Source: Paramyrothecium sp. XJ0827 (lineage: Eukaryota > Ascomycota > Sordariomycetes > Hypocreales > Stachybotryaceae). Taken from it: a stretch of DNA of 64,000 nt. Under the pieces are notes generated by a model that was given only the letters and a program-made list of their open reading frames with translations, did no database searches and was not told where the DNA came from. Below, piece after piece: positions 11,224 through 22,049 of this stretch (positions are counted from its first letter, which is position 1; every line of letters begins with the position of its first letter). Both the position numbers and the translations under genes were made by a program. The stretch spans positions 124,001 through 188,000 of the forward strand of contig JAJFPB010000009.1 in NCBI GenBank assembly GCA_020881915.1. The letters are read 5' to 3'.

Positions 11224-12219
11224 ATGGTTTCCTTCAAGAATCAAGCCATGTTCTCCCTGTTGGCTGCCTCGCAGGTCGTCAGTGCTCACACATGGGTCGA
11301 GTTTGTCAAGCGCATCCACGGAGATGGCTCTTTCTCCAGCGAGACTGGCTTCCCAATCCCTTACATCGACAGGTCCAGTTTTGAACGTGGTGACGACGAG
11401 CGCTTGATCAACAGGATTACTGATCGCCATGGCGATGCGCCCATCCTCAGATCACTTGATGGGCACACGGGGTACACGGTCGAATATCCCCGGCTTACGG
11501 CTTCTGCTGGAGATTACCTGGCACTCCTGTATGAGGAGAACGGGCATGTGACGCACCCTATTGAGAAGCCGAACGAAATCTTCCGACCGTTCAGGTCTGG
11601 CAACGTGTACGTTTACGGCACGCTTGCCAATGTCGCGGGCATCCCGATCAAGGATGTGCTCTACTCCTGGAACAAAGATGGCAATGGTGGCAACGGAGTG
11701 GGCCAACTTCTTGGTGCCCACTATTACGATGATGGCCAGTGCTTCCAACAACGAGATGTCGACCCGGACCCGGCCAAGATCCATACTCAACGGCAACAGA
11801 CGTATGGAATTCCGTTTTTGCATTGCCAGACTGCATTGAAACTTCCGGACAATCTCCCCACGGAGGGCATTTACACCTTGATCTGGGTATGGGACTGGGC
11901 GAAGCTTGGTGGTGAAGGCCCTGACAAGGGAATTTTTCGTGAAGACGAGATCTATACCTCTGTTGCCGAGATTCAACTCAGCCCCAGGGCAGATGGTGCT
12001 TCTTCTGCCATCAACTACGTTCCACCCACCGATGTAAGAAACTCCGCAATCAAGTCGCAGCTTGACAAGCTTATCGAGTTCACTGAGCGTGGAGAAGGCC
12101 TAAGCCCTCCTCTGGCTGCTCGTGAAGTGCTCGCATCGGAGGGTTGGGCTGCCAGGACTACCTTTAAGACCGTGGTTCGAAGCGCCACTGCTCCGTCAGT
12201 CGCTCAGTCAACTGCGTAG
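11224..12219 (+). CDS. Secreted DUF7492-type protein (LPMO-like N-terminal histidine)
   Basis: Single-exon gene, 331 aa. A signal peptide (about residues 1-21, ending VVSA) precedes HTWVEFV, so processing would leave His22 at the mature N-terminus, as in copper lytic polysaccharide monooxygenases. Family markers follow: YLALLYEENGHVTHP, GNVYVYGT, KDGNGGNG, YYDDGQCFQQRD, LHCQTALKLPDNLPTEG and YTLIWVWDW. I recognise this as the DUF7492 family of secreted ascomycete proteins of unproven activity. A copper-oxygenase role is inferred only from the N-terminal His and the internal histidines. The C-terminal 70 residues are polar and carry no CBM or GPI signal. A TATA box at 10995 and a CT-rich tract support the start. 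Confidence 0.82.
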   Translation: MVSFKNQAMFSLLAASQVVSAHTWVEFVKRIHGDGSFSSETGFPIPYIDRSSFERGDDERLINRITDRHGDAPILRSLDGHTGYTVEYPRLTASAGDYLALLYEENGHVTHPIEKPNEIFRPFRSGNVYVYGTLANVAGIPIKDVLYSWNKDGNGGNGVGQLLGAHYYDDGQCFQQRDVDPDPAKIHTQRQQTYGIPFLHCQTALKLPDNLPTEGIYTLIWVWDWAKLGGEGPDKGIFREDEIYTSVAEIQLSPRADGASSAINYVPPTDVRNSAIKSQLDKLIEFTERGEGLSPPLAAREVLASEGWAARTTFKTVVRSATAPSVAQSTA

Positions 12220-14295
12220 TCCACTGGTTGGGGTGTTTGAAATTGGTTCTTGATTGAGCAGTAATCATTAGGATGGGATTCTTGCAAGTTGGGTAATGTA
12301 GTACACGGAATAGTTTTTACAGCTTTTGGCTTTTATGTGGAATGGGTGATTGTTTGCTTCTTACATTAGATTAGACTTTTATTTATGGTAGGAAATCTGG
12401 TAGTAATTCTAATAATTGGAGGTAATTTTCATATAAAAAGACGGAGAGTAAATAAGAAGTCTTCGCGTGATTTATTCTGAGACAGAAAAAAAAAACAGGA
12501 AACTGTCCAAAGAACGGAGGCAGTTCTTGTTAATTTGTAAAATGACAATAAAATAAAGATTATTCTAAGAATGAAAGATTGTTATTAACCAGTAGTTTTT
12601 TCTCTCTGGTATTACATAAAATGGTCTTGTTTATATACTTCTAGTTACATCTGCTACACTCTCTCGATTTACTCAACTCACTGCGGCATTTCAGTCTCAC
12701 TCAGACCCTGCTGCCAATCACATGAATCCCCACGCTTATTTTTAAGGCTCACAATTCATAGAACCTTGCCAGGATATTTTGAAAAAAAAACATAGAAGTC
12801 AAACAACTCGTCAAGCTACTTGGTAGGACACTTTTGTGTGTTCAAAAGTCCAAGCCCATCATTTACCGGGTAAAAGACCTGCGCTTCAACAAATATCTTC
12901 GATACATCTATCGGCGGCGACGTTCCAGACGGTGTGCTTATGTTGTCCCTAGGATTCTTTAGTTTTTGATTGGTTCATGTGGGCAACAAACCCTTGGTTT
13001 CACGGCGAAGGCAAGGTGCAATGTTCATCTTACTCCAGTTAAGCAGATGACGAAAAATCTACTTGAATAGCCAATAGAGGTGCAAGACAAATCACAACGC
13101 TAGGCCAGTCAGTGGCCAAGAGGCTAGGTACCTGGTAAAACAATGTCAGAAGGAAACGGACGTGCATACCACTTCCATGAGAGGTCAGCAACCTTTGTGG
13201 TAAGCGCTCCTTACAAAGTCCTGGTGTTAGAAACAACAACTCACTGCTTCGATTGCTTGATACTAAGCGTTGAACTACATTGCTTGTGAAGAGATTGTGG
13301 GGAAAGCCAACGCCGATTTCATCATGACAACTGGATACCAGACGACAGTCAGGAGCAAAGACATGCTGTTTCAATCTAGTATAGCCACATTCGACTCCTG
13401 ATCATAATTAATTTGCGGTAGAAAGACAGCCACAATTCCATTCAAAGCCGCTATCTAGGTATGCATCATAAAATGAATGAATTGTATGATTAAGTGTAAT
13501 TGTGTTTCTTCTCCAAGTAGCTCTTGCATGGGAAAGAAGTTAGCTGTTACTGCTGGTGCGAAGCAGACAACTTTACGATACGCGTGATGACGTTTTCCAT
13601 AACAGGTAGGATCTACCACAATTTATTACGAAATTCCGGTAAATTTGAGGTAGCATTAGGGGGAGTATAGATGGAGGCTGTCAGTCGATAGATAAGCAAC
13701 ACGGGTTTGATTCATACAAAACAGCCGTACCATTTTAGAAAGGGAATCGGTCTCCATCTTCAGGTTGGCTCGTCTGCCTGCCCCGACTAGCCCACACCTA
13801 ATGCCGTGACACCGTGCTCGGTAACAAATTCGCACGTGTGCTCCGACCTCCGGGCAACGTGAAATGGCATCAGGGAAATGGCATCAGGCCGGCCGTGCGT
13901 CCGCTGATGGGATGGAATGGCCCCACATCGGCTCTTTAACCCACCTCATTATCCTAAGATAGTGTCTTAAGATAGTGGCTGCGTGCAGAGTAGTGTACTT
14001 ACGAAAAGAGTGATCGCCATCCAGTGGCGTCGACGGACTCTTAGCCCCAGAAGACACGGACCCCTTTTCCAAAAATTTCCACGTGCCTAGCGGCGACCAG
14101 TGTCTTGACTTAAAGTCCACGTGTTCCGCTGATGGTAGAATTAGAGGGCTTCCTCTACCCAGGTTAGCCGTCCTTTTTGACTTCAGCTATTTTCCTCCCG
14201 AAAACCTTGTTCCGTATACGGTGATATTCCCTGGGCTGCATTGGGCATCAGCAATACAACTCGTAGTGATTATCACACGATACTTCAGAAGGGCC
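12220..14295. other. Long intergenic region
   Basis: No gene recognised. The first 600 bp are AT-rich (3' region of the DUF7492 gene). A perfect 14-bp tandem duplication lies at 13861-13888, and TAAGATAGTG is repeated at about 13954-13977. The last 200 bp precede the CFEM receptor. Confidence 0.5.
13861..13888. repeat. 14-bp tandem duplication
   Basis: GAAATGGCATCAGG occurs twice back to back (13861-13874 and 13875-13888), a perfect copy. Likely replication slippage. Confidence 0.8.
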
Positions 14296-16058
14296 ATGGC
14301 TCGCCTTGAACTTGTTTTGTTGGCCCTCCTACAGGTTTTGGTTGGAAGATGCATAGCACAGCAGGACATGCTCCAATATTTGGGCCGAATTCCACAATGT
14401 GCAGTGAGTCCGAGCTCCCAACATTACTTGTGAAGGCCATGTTGTTGATGCATTATCCTCTCTACGCACATAGATCACTTGTATTCTCCAAGAGGTGCCC
14501 ATATCAGCCTGTCATACAGTTACCAATACGACATGTCTGTGCTCCGATGAGGCTCTGCGAGTAGCCACGCAGGCGTGTGTTAGGTACACATGTGAATCGA
14601 CAGTAGAGGCATTAGGTACCTTGCGATTCTTCGTTTTTTGATACTCCTAAATGCATAGATGTGATGTCTAACTTTTTTCTGATCAACAGAAGCGGCCAAA
14701 GTTGAGGCAGAGGCTTGCCAACGACCGGTACGAGACCGTCGATCGACATTACTTGGAATGGTCCCAATTCAGGTCATTACATTTGTGATGGCGTGTTTGC
14801 GACTTCTTTCTCGATGGAGAATATCGCACTCGTTCGAATCCGATGACTGGATAGTGATGATCTGCATGGTAAGTCCCCCAGAAGCATGAATCTTGTCGAG
14901 AAATTGAGCCAAGCATGTGCTAATTTATCCGTGTAGGTGTTATACGTGTCGGTAACTGTCCTAGGGACACTAAGTTAGTATTTCTCATGCTGTTTGATTG
15001 ATAAAGAACCGCGTCTAATTACTGCCATAGCCGGCTGGCGTGCGTTTGGGAAAGATGTTTGGACGGTAGACCCTGACGACCTGACTTTTGCTCTGAAGCT
15101 ATTCTATGTGGGACAGACTCTCTACATAGTATGTCTGTCTCTGCTGAAAGTAGCCATCTTAGTTTTCTTCCTGCGGATTTTTCCGAGTAAGAGATTCCGG
15201 TTAGCGACCAACATTGTGATCTTGTTTATCAGTGTTTCGACAACAATTCTGGTACTCTTACAGATCTTTCAATGCGTGCCGATTCGTTATGCTTGGGAGG
15301 GCTGGATTGGCCAGGCCAGTCCAGACCGGTGCATTAATCTCAATGCCCTGGCATTTGCGTCAGCTGGGCTGAGTATCCTACAAGACCTGCTAGTTTTGGT
15401 CCTACCGCTGCGTCCAGTCCTTCAGCTGCAGCTATCATGGCGGAAGAAAGCAGGGATCATTCTCATGTTTAGCCTTGGCGTTTTCATTCTAGTCACATCC
15501 TGCATTCGGTTGCGCTTCATCGTTGTATTCGCAAAGTCCTCAAATCCAACATGGGATTATATGGACGCGATTATCTGGTCAGGGATGGAACTCGGCGTCT
15601 CAATGGCCATTGTGAGCCTCCCAGCGATTCGACTTCTGTTAGGCACGATCATGCCAAGATTGTTCAGGACCATGATGTCCGAGCCTGGGAGGTCATCAGA
15701 GCAGAGCCCAAGAACAACTGCGGGGAGCAGTTCGCACCAGCCGCAGTCCGATCTGAAATATTCCAAGTTTTGTGACCAACACAAAAGGATTCTTCAAAAG
15801 CGTAAGGCAGACACGGAGAAGGGGAATAAACAGGAGCAAGGATGTGATCCTGGATCTAAAATATCTCGATTAAGTCCATACTACATAGTCTCTGGGAAAT
15901 GGAGAGACACTAACGAGAGTGAGGAAGCCCTGGAGCTTGGGGGCAACATCAGGAGTGAGGTAGGCACAACAGTAATGTTGCAAAGTGGTGGCAGTCAAAT
16001 CAGCGAACAAGACATGATCGTGGATACGGAGATTAATGTAAAACGACGGGGATCATAA
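14296..16058 (+). CDS. CFEM-domain heptahelical (SAT4/rhodopsin-like) membrane receptor
   Basis: join(14296..14403,14474..14615,14690..14868,14937..14973,15031..16058), 497 aa. A signal peptide (ends CIAQQ) leads into a CFEM domain with eight cysteines across exons 1-3: PQC-ITC-SAC-TTCLC-QAC-YTC-EAC. At the position of the haem-ligand Asp three residues before CxC there is Asn (NTTCLC). The seven-helix SAT4-type region follows: ESDDWIVM, GKDVWTVDPDD, ALKLFYVGQTLYIV, LKVAILVFFLRIFP, then QDLLVLVLPL. It has a polar cytoplasmic tail. The family includes Pth11-like plasma-membrane receptors for surface or nutrient cues. All introns are GT-AG and the frame closes. A ligand cannot be inferred. Confidence 0.88.
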
Positions 16059-18981
16059 TTTCAGGCAATTCAAAATAATATTTCGAAGGTTTACAATTGT
16101 ATATAGATATTCTTACAAATATCCATCGATTTTTGCTTCACGTATTACGCGAAGTAGACACATTTGAGCTGGAGCAGATCAGTTGTTAATTAAGTATAGC
16201 TACAAATCCATAGCTAATTTCATGCTTGGAATTATCATGGCGTGTACGACTGCCTCGTACGTTCCTAACAGTACAGTCTATTTTCTGCCCTTTGCTTTCA
16301 ATTGAGATGTGGAAGAGCTTGTCGTCGGAATCTCAATGTTATTCACAAAGTTGCCATAGTCCTCTTGTCTCACAGTGGAGATGTCCGGATACAGGCACTT
16401 GCACCTTGAAACGTCTCCTTGACATCCGCTGCAAAGCTTCCGTAGTCTTGCAGAACAACGTTTTTGAGACGCGATCCGTGAAAGCCGGCGGGCGAGAGCT
16501 TTATGGTATCTCGATCTTGAATCGGGTCTTGGGGACGCTGGGAAATTAGGCACAAGTAAGGCGGAAAATGAGGTATGATGAGAACAAGAGGATCAATTCC
16601 AGCTATTTGATATCGCAGTGGCTGACCATGGCGATCCAAATCTGTTCTTCAAACCCACTCGAATGTTGCTGCCGCGAACTGGATGCTGTTCAAGACGGGG
16701 AATCTCCTGTTTGTCTAAATGATGGAAAGCAACGCAAACACATGTCTATAGTAATTTGCACAGTTGTCTCATACTCTTCCCAGGCCCTAGCCCTTCTTCG
16801 TGACCTGAACCCACGTCTATCACAAACAGACTATATACATCCCATCTTTCTTTTTACCGCAGTGCTAAGTCAGCATCAGAAAAGTTTCTTGGCAATGTTC
16901 CATACTGGAGAATAAACTGAGGCATGGAGCTAGGGTCGCACGCAGTTCCCTAGTCAGTCCTCTACTATTCACGTTTAACTGGGGATAGAACTGCAAACAC
17001 TCTGGTTGGAGGCCTCCTTCGTTACCTACTGTAGTCTGCAGGGATTTGTTCTGTACATGTCTCCGTCCTCATTTTCTTGACATGCATGTTGTGGACAAAG
17101 GAGCCTCTGGCTACTGCGCGATGCGACTAGGATTGACGTTGGTGAATGTGAACCCATGCTCCGTCAGCGTCACAATGCGATACAACGTACGCCACGGGAG
17201 AATGCCTCGGCCTTGATCTGCGTCATGTCGACTACTAACGGCCCGAGTTTAGGCATGAAAGTATCTGCGGGGAAGTGCGAATTCAGCAGATGAGGCAAAC
17301 CAACAAAAAAAATTAAAAGTCTATCCTACGTAGAGGAGGGGATGGCCGAAGGTTTTATGCAGTTGGTTTTAAGTTGCATCTAGTAAAGCAAGGATTGGCA
17401 TCCACCTTGCAGGGATAAGTCACTCATCCCATGACAGAGCTAATGCAGGCCGTGCCAAGCGGTATCCGGTGTATTGTAGGGTATGATAATTTCACCCGGG
17501 CGTTGGCGATAAAAAACGTGCCGCTGTTGCATAACTGACCGACGTTGCACTGAACGAAAATGGGGCCGACGGAGGCGCCCACCAGTAAATCCCTCCACCA
17601 CACCGTCGAGATATATGCCAGTCACCGACATCCGCTACGACACCACTTGCAAGCCTGTGGATTGCAGGAGTAGATCCTAGTCTACGCCGTTATCTCAGAG
17701 TAGAATCCTACTGATAGCTGATTGTGGCAGCCCTAGTGATAACAGTACGAAGAAGATGGGTATGGACGTGCAGCAGACGGAAGTGAATGCGGGACAGAAT
17801 GCCGTAATACATTATGCAGGACAAGAAGCAGCAAAAGAACCTTGGGGGATGGGTAACAAAAGTCACCTCCTGCAGCTCCTCGTTCTTGCCTTGAAGTGAC
17901 AGGTGAGTACTACCTATACTTGTTGCCTAGTATACCCCTTGTCCTAAAACCAAATAAACTAAAGCTATGAGCATGCATGAAAGTTGGCCCTGTTGAAAAA
18001 TCAGGCTTCAACATGCAGGGCGGGTCCTTTAGGCGTTTTCTACGTCGGACTCCTCTTTCCAACTACATGATTTGTCGTTCAAGGCCAGAGATAAGGATGG
18101 AATGATAGCTTCTTCCTAACCCAGCGATCTTATCTTTCGTGGCCCTTCCTTCATGTAACCTTCCCCCTTTGCTCCCCTTTCTTTCACCCCTCTATTTTCT
18201 TCTTAGTTTAGCGCGGACAGGCATTATACTCCTCCTGAATTTCAGTCCGTTCCTTTTTGGGCGCGCGGAATGAGCGGTCCTCGATGGGTAGACTCATCCA
18301 CCTACACCCACCCATACACGCGCATGTTACCACATTGGCATCATCGAATGTACTAATTATAGAAGATAGGAGCATGACTCCAATCGAGGAAAAGGTTTGG
18401 CGCTCCGCGTGTCGGTCAATCACAAAATGGGCCAGAGGCTAGGCTTTGTGGCTGCCATGTATGCAGGAATCGTTGCAGACGGTAATATTCCGCGACGCCA
18501 CGAATTTTGAATCCGCCGTTTTTGTCTTCAAAGCCGTCAGATACAGACCTAGAGTCGTTGTACATGCCCTGCAAGAAGCTGGTCCTAAGGTTACATTTCT
18601 CAGGTACACGAGTCAAGGCGCGGATTCGACAAAGATCTTAGGAGCACACAAGGCAGCGTCATGTGGGATAGGGAGGCAAAATATTTCATGAGAAGATAAA
18701 GGGTCCGGAAACGATGACCATACGAAGTATTGCCGTGTGAAATACGAGAACGCACGTAGCTCAATGCTAACCATACCAGTGATTAAAGACTGTGTGGAAA
18801 ATCCAGTGGCCATCATCTTAAGGCTCTGTAAGGTAATTGGCGGTGCCCACTGAATCTAACTGTGGCAAAAGTTGTCCCTTTAGCCGTCATCGCGACAGCT
18901 CGTCCAGATCATGTTCAGTGTCGTAGAAATTAATACAGTGAGTCAGCACAACCGTTATTATTCGAGCCGCCTGTTCCTCGA
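16059..18981. other. Intergenic region with NAD(P)-binding relict
   Basis: Nearly 3 kb without an intact gene. Apart from the relict at 16370-16560 I see no coding similarity. The short frames at 18208-18816 match nothing I know. Confidence 0.5.
16370..16560 (-). pseudogene. Relict of an NmrA/HTATIP2-like NAD(P)-binding gene
   Basis: On the minus strand a short stretch reads SRLKNVVLQDYGSFAADV, then KETFQGASACI and a stop. This matches the 'KLKxVVxxDFxxYxxxVKxxLxGADACIW' segment just after the Rossmann beta-alpha-beta in the intact gene at 18982-19827 (KLKLLVVSDFQCYSDDVK). The dinucleotide-binding start and everything downstream are missing. Probably a dead partial duplicate or an old relative of that neighbour. 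Confidence 0.45.
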
Positions 18982-19827
18982 CTATTTTCTAAATTCACGC
19001 AGACCATGTTGTCCAACACGAACAAGATCTTCATTCAATAAAGTCTCTTTCTCAGGCCCTTTTATGCAACTTGTCAACAATGCAGCCGCGATTTCGGAAA
19101 CATGACACTTCGGCAGACCGATGATTGTTCGCGCGATAGTTCCGAAAAAGGTCAGCATAAAATCAGTACGACCGGGAGCATCGATAATTCCGGGCCGGGC
19201 GATAAATCCACTAACGCGTTGGCCAGATTGTTTGGCAAAATCAAGAACGAAGTTTTCGCACTCGCCCTTTGCGCAGTTAGTAACAGCAGGCGCAGACTCT
19301 CGAAGAAATGGCAAAGCACCCTCATCAAGCAGAATTCCGCGAGTACCAATGGTTTTTTGGTCTGATCCCTCTCTGACTTGGCCCCGCTGATATAAGCGAA
19401 TCGTAATGGCGAGTTTGAATGAGCTGCAACTGTTTTGAGGCCATAGACCAAGAAGTCATAGCAGATATGCTTAGACTCCTCTGTAGTCATTGTCTTCAGC
19501 TGCGATGGTGTCGTGCCAATTGTCCTATGACATGAAATGCTTCGTGGTCAATGACTTAGAGAATGAGGAGATGCTGCAGAGATTGGCTCACCAAATGCAT
19601 GAATCTGCCCCTTGAAGATGATGTTTCACATCATCTGAATAGCATTGGAAATCAGAAACAACCAGTAACTTGAGTTTAGAGGTGTCTGCGTCCGGGCCCA
19701 GGTCCATGGGCACCGAGGATTCTCGACGGCTTAGACCGATAACGGATGTAATTGCGGGTATGGATAGCGCCAAACGAATGATCTCAACGGCGACTAAGCC
19801 GGTAGATCCGACAACAATGAGCTTCAT
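18982..19827 (-). CDS. NAD(P)-binding Rossmann protein (HTATIP2/NmrA-like reductase)
   Basis: complement(join(18982..19266,19320..19524,19592..19827)), 241 aa. It starts MKLIVVGSTGLVAVEIIR, with glycine motif GSTGLV. GADSCIW follows in the second strand-helix unit. FAYISGAKSERDQTKKP carries the family's YxSG segment; the SDR-type YxxxK is not conserved. After intron 2 come GECENFVLDFA, ARPGIIDAPGR and EKETLLNEDLVRVG. The protein resembles short fungal oxidoreductases that often sit in polyketide clusters. The donor GTGCTT of intron 2 is weak, but the splice restores the conserved MRGExE. An upstream in-frame extension was rejected because MKLIVVG is the canonical start. It borders the tailoring genes; substrate unknown. 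Confidence 0.82.
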
Positions 19828-20237
19828 GTCTATCACACTTGGGGACGATGGATTTTCTGAACAAACAAGAACGGAAGACAGAACAAGAAGGTGCGCGAGA
19901 ATTCCATGGTTATCCAAGCGGCTTCTATACTTTATACGTTACCCCGCACAGGCTCTCCTCAAGTGACGTCGCTCGAATGAGGAGGGCGGGCCAAAGGCAG
20001 CGTGCGCTGTCCGCAGGGATCAGGTCACATCTAATTGCGACTCACGCACAATGCGACTCAAGTTGACAACAGCAAAATTGGGCAGGTCCACTTCGTATGC
20101 AGGAGTTTCTTTCCGTATATGAAAATTGTGTCTACCAAAATTCCCAATTTTCAACCACAAGTACGAATCTGGCTTTACTGCAGTAGGAATGAATGTTACT
20201 GCAATAGGATTGAATGTTACTGCAATAGGATTGAATG
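19828..20237. other. Intergenic with short tandem repeat
   Basis: Promoter of the minus-strand NAD(P)-binding gene and 3' region of the SMP-30-like gene. The 21-bp repeat at 20178-20240 enters the neighbouring stop codon. Confidence 0.5.
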
Positions 20238-20240
20238 TTA
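20178..20240. repeat. Three 21-bp tandem units at the 3' end of the SMP-30-like gene
   Basis: The unit is CTGCAATAGGATTGAATGTTA. Units 2 (20199-20219) and 3 (20220-20240) are identical. Unit 1 (20178-20198) differs at two bases. The third unit overlaps the minus-strand stop codon (20238-20240). Confidence 0.9.
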
Positions 20241-21407
20241 TTGCTCATTCAACAGCACCTTGTAGATCTGGCCCCCCAGAACCTGATCACAGCCCCAGTC
20301 AATATTCCCCCCCGTCGAGATATATATTGCTTTGCCACTCCTGTCCAATGCTAACGATGTGGGTTCGCGCAGCATTACTGAAGCATCGCATGGGTTGGAG
20401 CCGGTATCATGGGTCCCAAGGAATGTCTTCTGACAGCCGGCCGGGTTGACTTTGGTCACCGCCGAGGAGTGCAGTGCCAGATAGGCATTACCGTGGCGGT
20501 CGAAGTCGAAATCATCATAAGCATTAGACATGCTTGGCGGGGTCGACAGCCCAGTAAGGATCTCAGCGTCACCGAGTTTGTTGCCGTCATTATCGATTCG
20601 TATCCGACCAAATGTCCCCCTTCCCGAGTTTGTGAAATAAAGATATTCCTCCCGTATGCGTATTCCATTTACCCCTAATGGAAAGCCACCTCCCTCTGGA
20701 GGACCAAGTTCCGGATCAGTGAAGGCAACATCGACCTTGCGCGTAGTAAGGTTGATACGTAGGATACGACCGGTCAAAGAGTCAGCGCTGAGGAGTACAG
20801 TCCTCTGTGGGGAAATAGAGGCTAAACCATTCATCATGGCAGTATCTGGGACAGAAATTGAGTCAATGATACGACCCGAAAGGCTGACTATGAATACTTT
20901 CATAGAGCCAAGCTCAAACATAAATTGAGAGTGAATGCCTCCGGTAATGGCATAGTGATTGGGATTGGCAAGCGGTGCGATGCCTGTCAATCCCGTGGTA
21001 TCAGGCAACGTTGTAAGATGATAAGGAAAGGGATGACGGGCATTCGGATCGATGATGCGAACGATGCCAGAGTCGAGAACTGTAAAAATAATCCTGCCAT
21101 TGGGGAGGACTAAGAGGTTCTCAATGAATGTGCTGTTCTGGAATTCAAAGACGAGGGAGACTTTGCTGGTGGATGTGTGCTGCTGAGATAACTGTGGCCA
21201 ATCGAAGCTGGCAAGGGCTGGCTTGAAAGCAAAGGCTGTGAGAGCTAGACATGATGCAAACACTAGCCGGAAGCTGGGAGACGGAATCATGGCGAGACGA
21301 TTGTGGAAGTTCATCAATCGTAGGAAGAGGTTGACTTGTGGTCCAATGTCGCGCTGGAGTGGGGGGAGGAGGGAGGGGGTGGCGTGTCCGAAGCGGAGAC
21401 TATGCAT
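20238..21407 (-). CDS. SMP-30/gluconolactonase-like six-bladed beta-propeller protein, secreted
   Basis: Single exon, 389 aa from the ATG at 21407. An internal ATG at 21314 gives 358 aa and places a clear hydrophobic signal segment (SFRLVFASCLALTAFAF) near the N-terminus, so it may be the true start. Propeller strands repeat as 'NLLVLPNGRIIFTVLDSGIV', 'GLASISPQRTVLLSADS', 'GVNGIRIREEYLYFTNSG' and 'PTSLALDRSGKAIYISTGG'. The final blade has cysteines (GCQKTF, NPCDAS, DWGCDQ). Homologues recur in fungal secondary-metabolite clusters, where lactone hydrolysis or cyclisation has been proposed; here the function is an inference. It is co-directional with the amidohydrolase gene upstream of it. Confidence 0.8.
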   Translation of the reverse strand: MHSLRFGHATPSLLPPLQRDIGPQVNLFLRLMNFHNRLAMIPSPSFRLVFASCLALTAFAFKPALASFDWPQLSQQHTSTSKVSLVFEFQNSTFIENLLVLPNGRIIFTVLDSGIVRIIDPNARHPFPYHLTTLPDTTGLTGIAPLANPNHYAITGGIHSQFMFELGSMKVFIVSLSGRIIDSISVPDTAMMNGLASISPQRTVLLSADSLTGRILRINLTTRKVDVAFTDPELGPPEGGGFPLGVNGIRIREEYLYFTNSGRGTFGRIRIDNDGNKLGDAEILTGLSTPPSMSNAYDDFDFDRHGNAYLALHSSAVTKVNPAGCQKTFLGTHDTGSNPCDASVMLREPTSLALDRSGKAIYISTGGNIDWGCDQVLGGQIYKVLLNEQ

Positions 21408-22049
21408 GAAGATTAGTCTTTCGCCTGCAACTCACTTGGGGGCGCACATCTGTTCTTACGGTCAAGCACAGTTCAACAAATCAAAGATGATACCGTTGAA
21501 AGCGGCATTGGTGTTTCATAAGAATATTTGTGTGTAGAAATAATGTGGAAAAAAGGTGGAGGGGGAAGTTCAAAACAAGGATAAGGTAGTAATGGGGACG
21601 TAATATCATCTCGCTTCGTGCCGCGTGACAGGGGTGGCCATTCTCCTCGAGTTGTGGTTGGTGATGCGTGACGGATTAAGCCGCAGATGTGTATGCACCG
21701 GGGAGAATGAAAGGAATCCCGTATGCCGTTTAGCCGCTGGTGAGCGCGTAGTTGCCCCATGGAGGGTAGGACTAGGATGATACCCACACCCGCCACCAGA
21801 TAGCGGGCGTAAAGTGGAAAGCTCTACGAAGCATCCTGATACTACAAGAGACGGCCTCACCGAACTCAGTAGGGATGCGTGCTCTATGTAGCTTTCATTG
21901 GCCTATTGTTATCTTCGGTCTGCACTGTACTGTGGGATCCTGCAGATCTCTGGTGAGGGATGCCTGCGCTGTGAGCACGGAGTATACAGTAAAAGCCGGT
22001 GAGCTTTGCATGAGCCGCGATAAAGTACACTCCCATCCACCCCAAGCGC
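21408..22049. other. Intergenic, SMP-30-like promoter
   Basis: Lies between two minus-strand genes. Holds the SMP-30-like promoter and the amidohydrolase 3' region. No gene recognised. Confidence 0.5.

Noticed and set aside
13039..13374. Minus-strand open frame of 111 codons
   Set aside because: No family motif, no splice context; lies in a long non-coding region.
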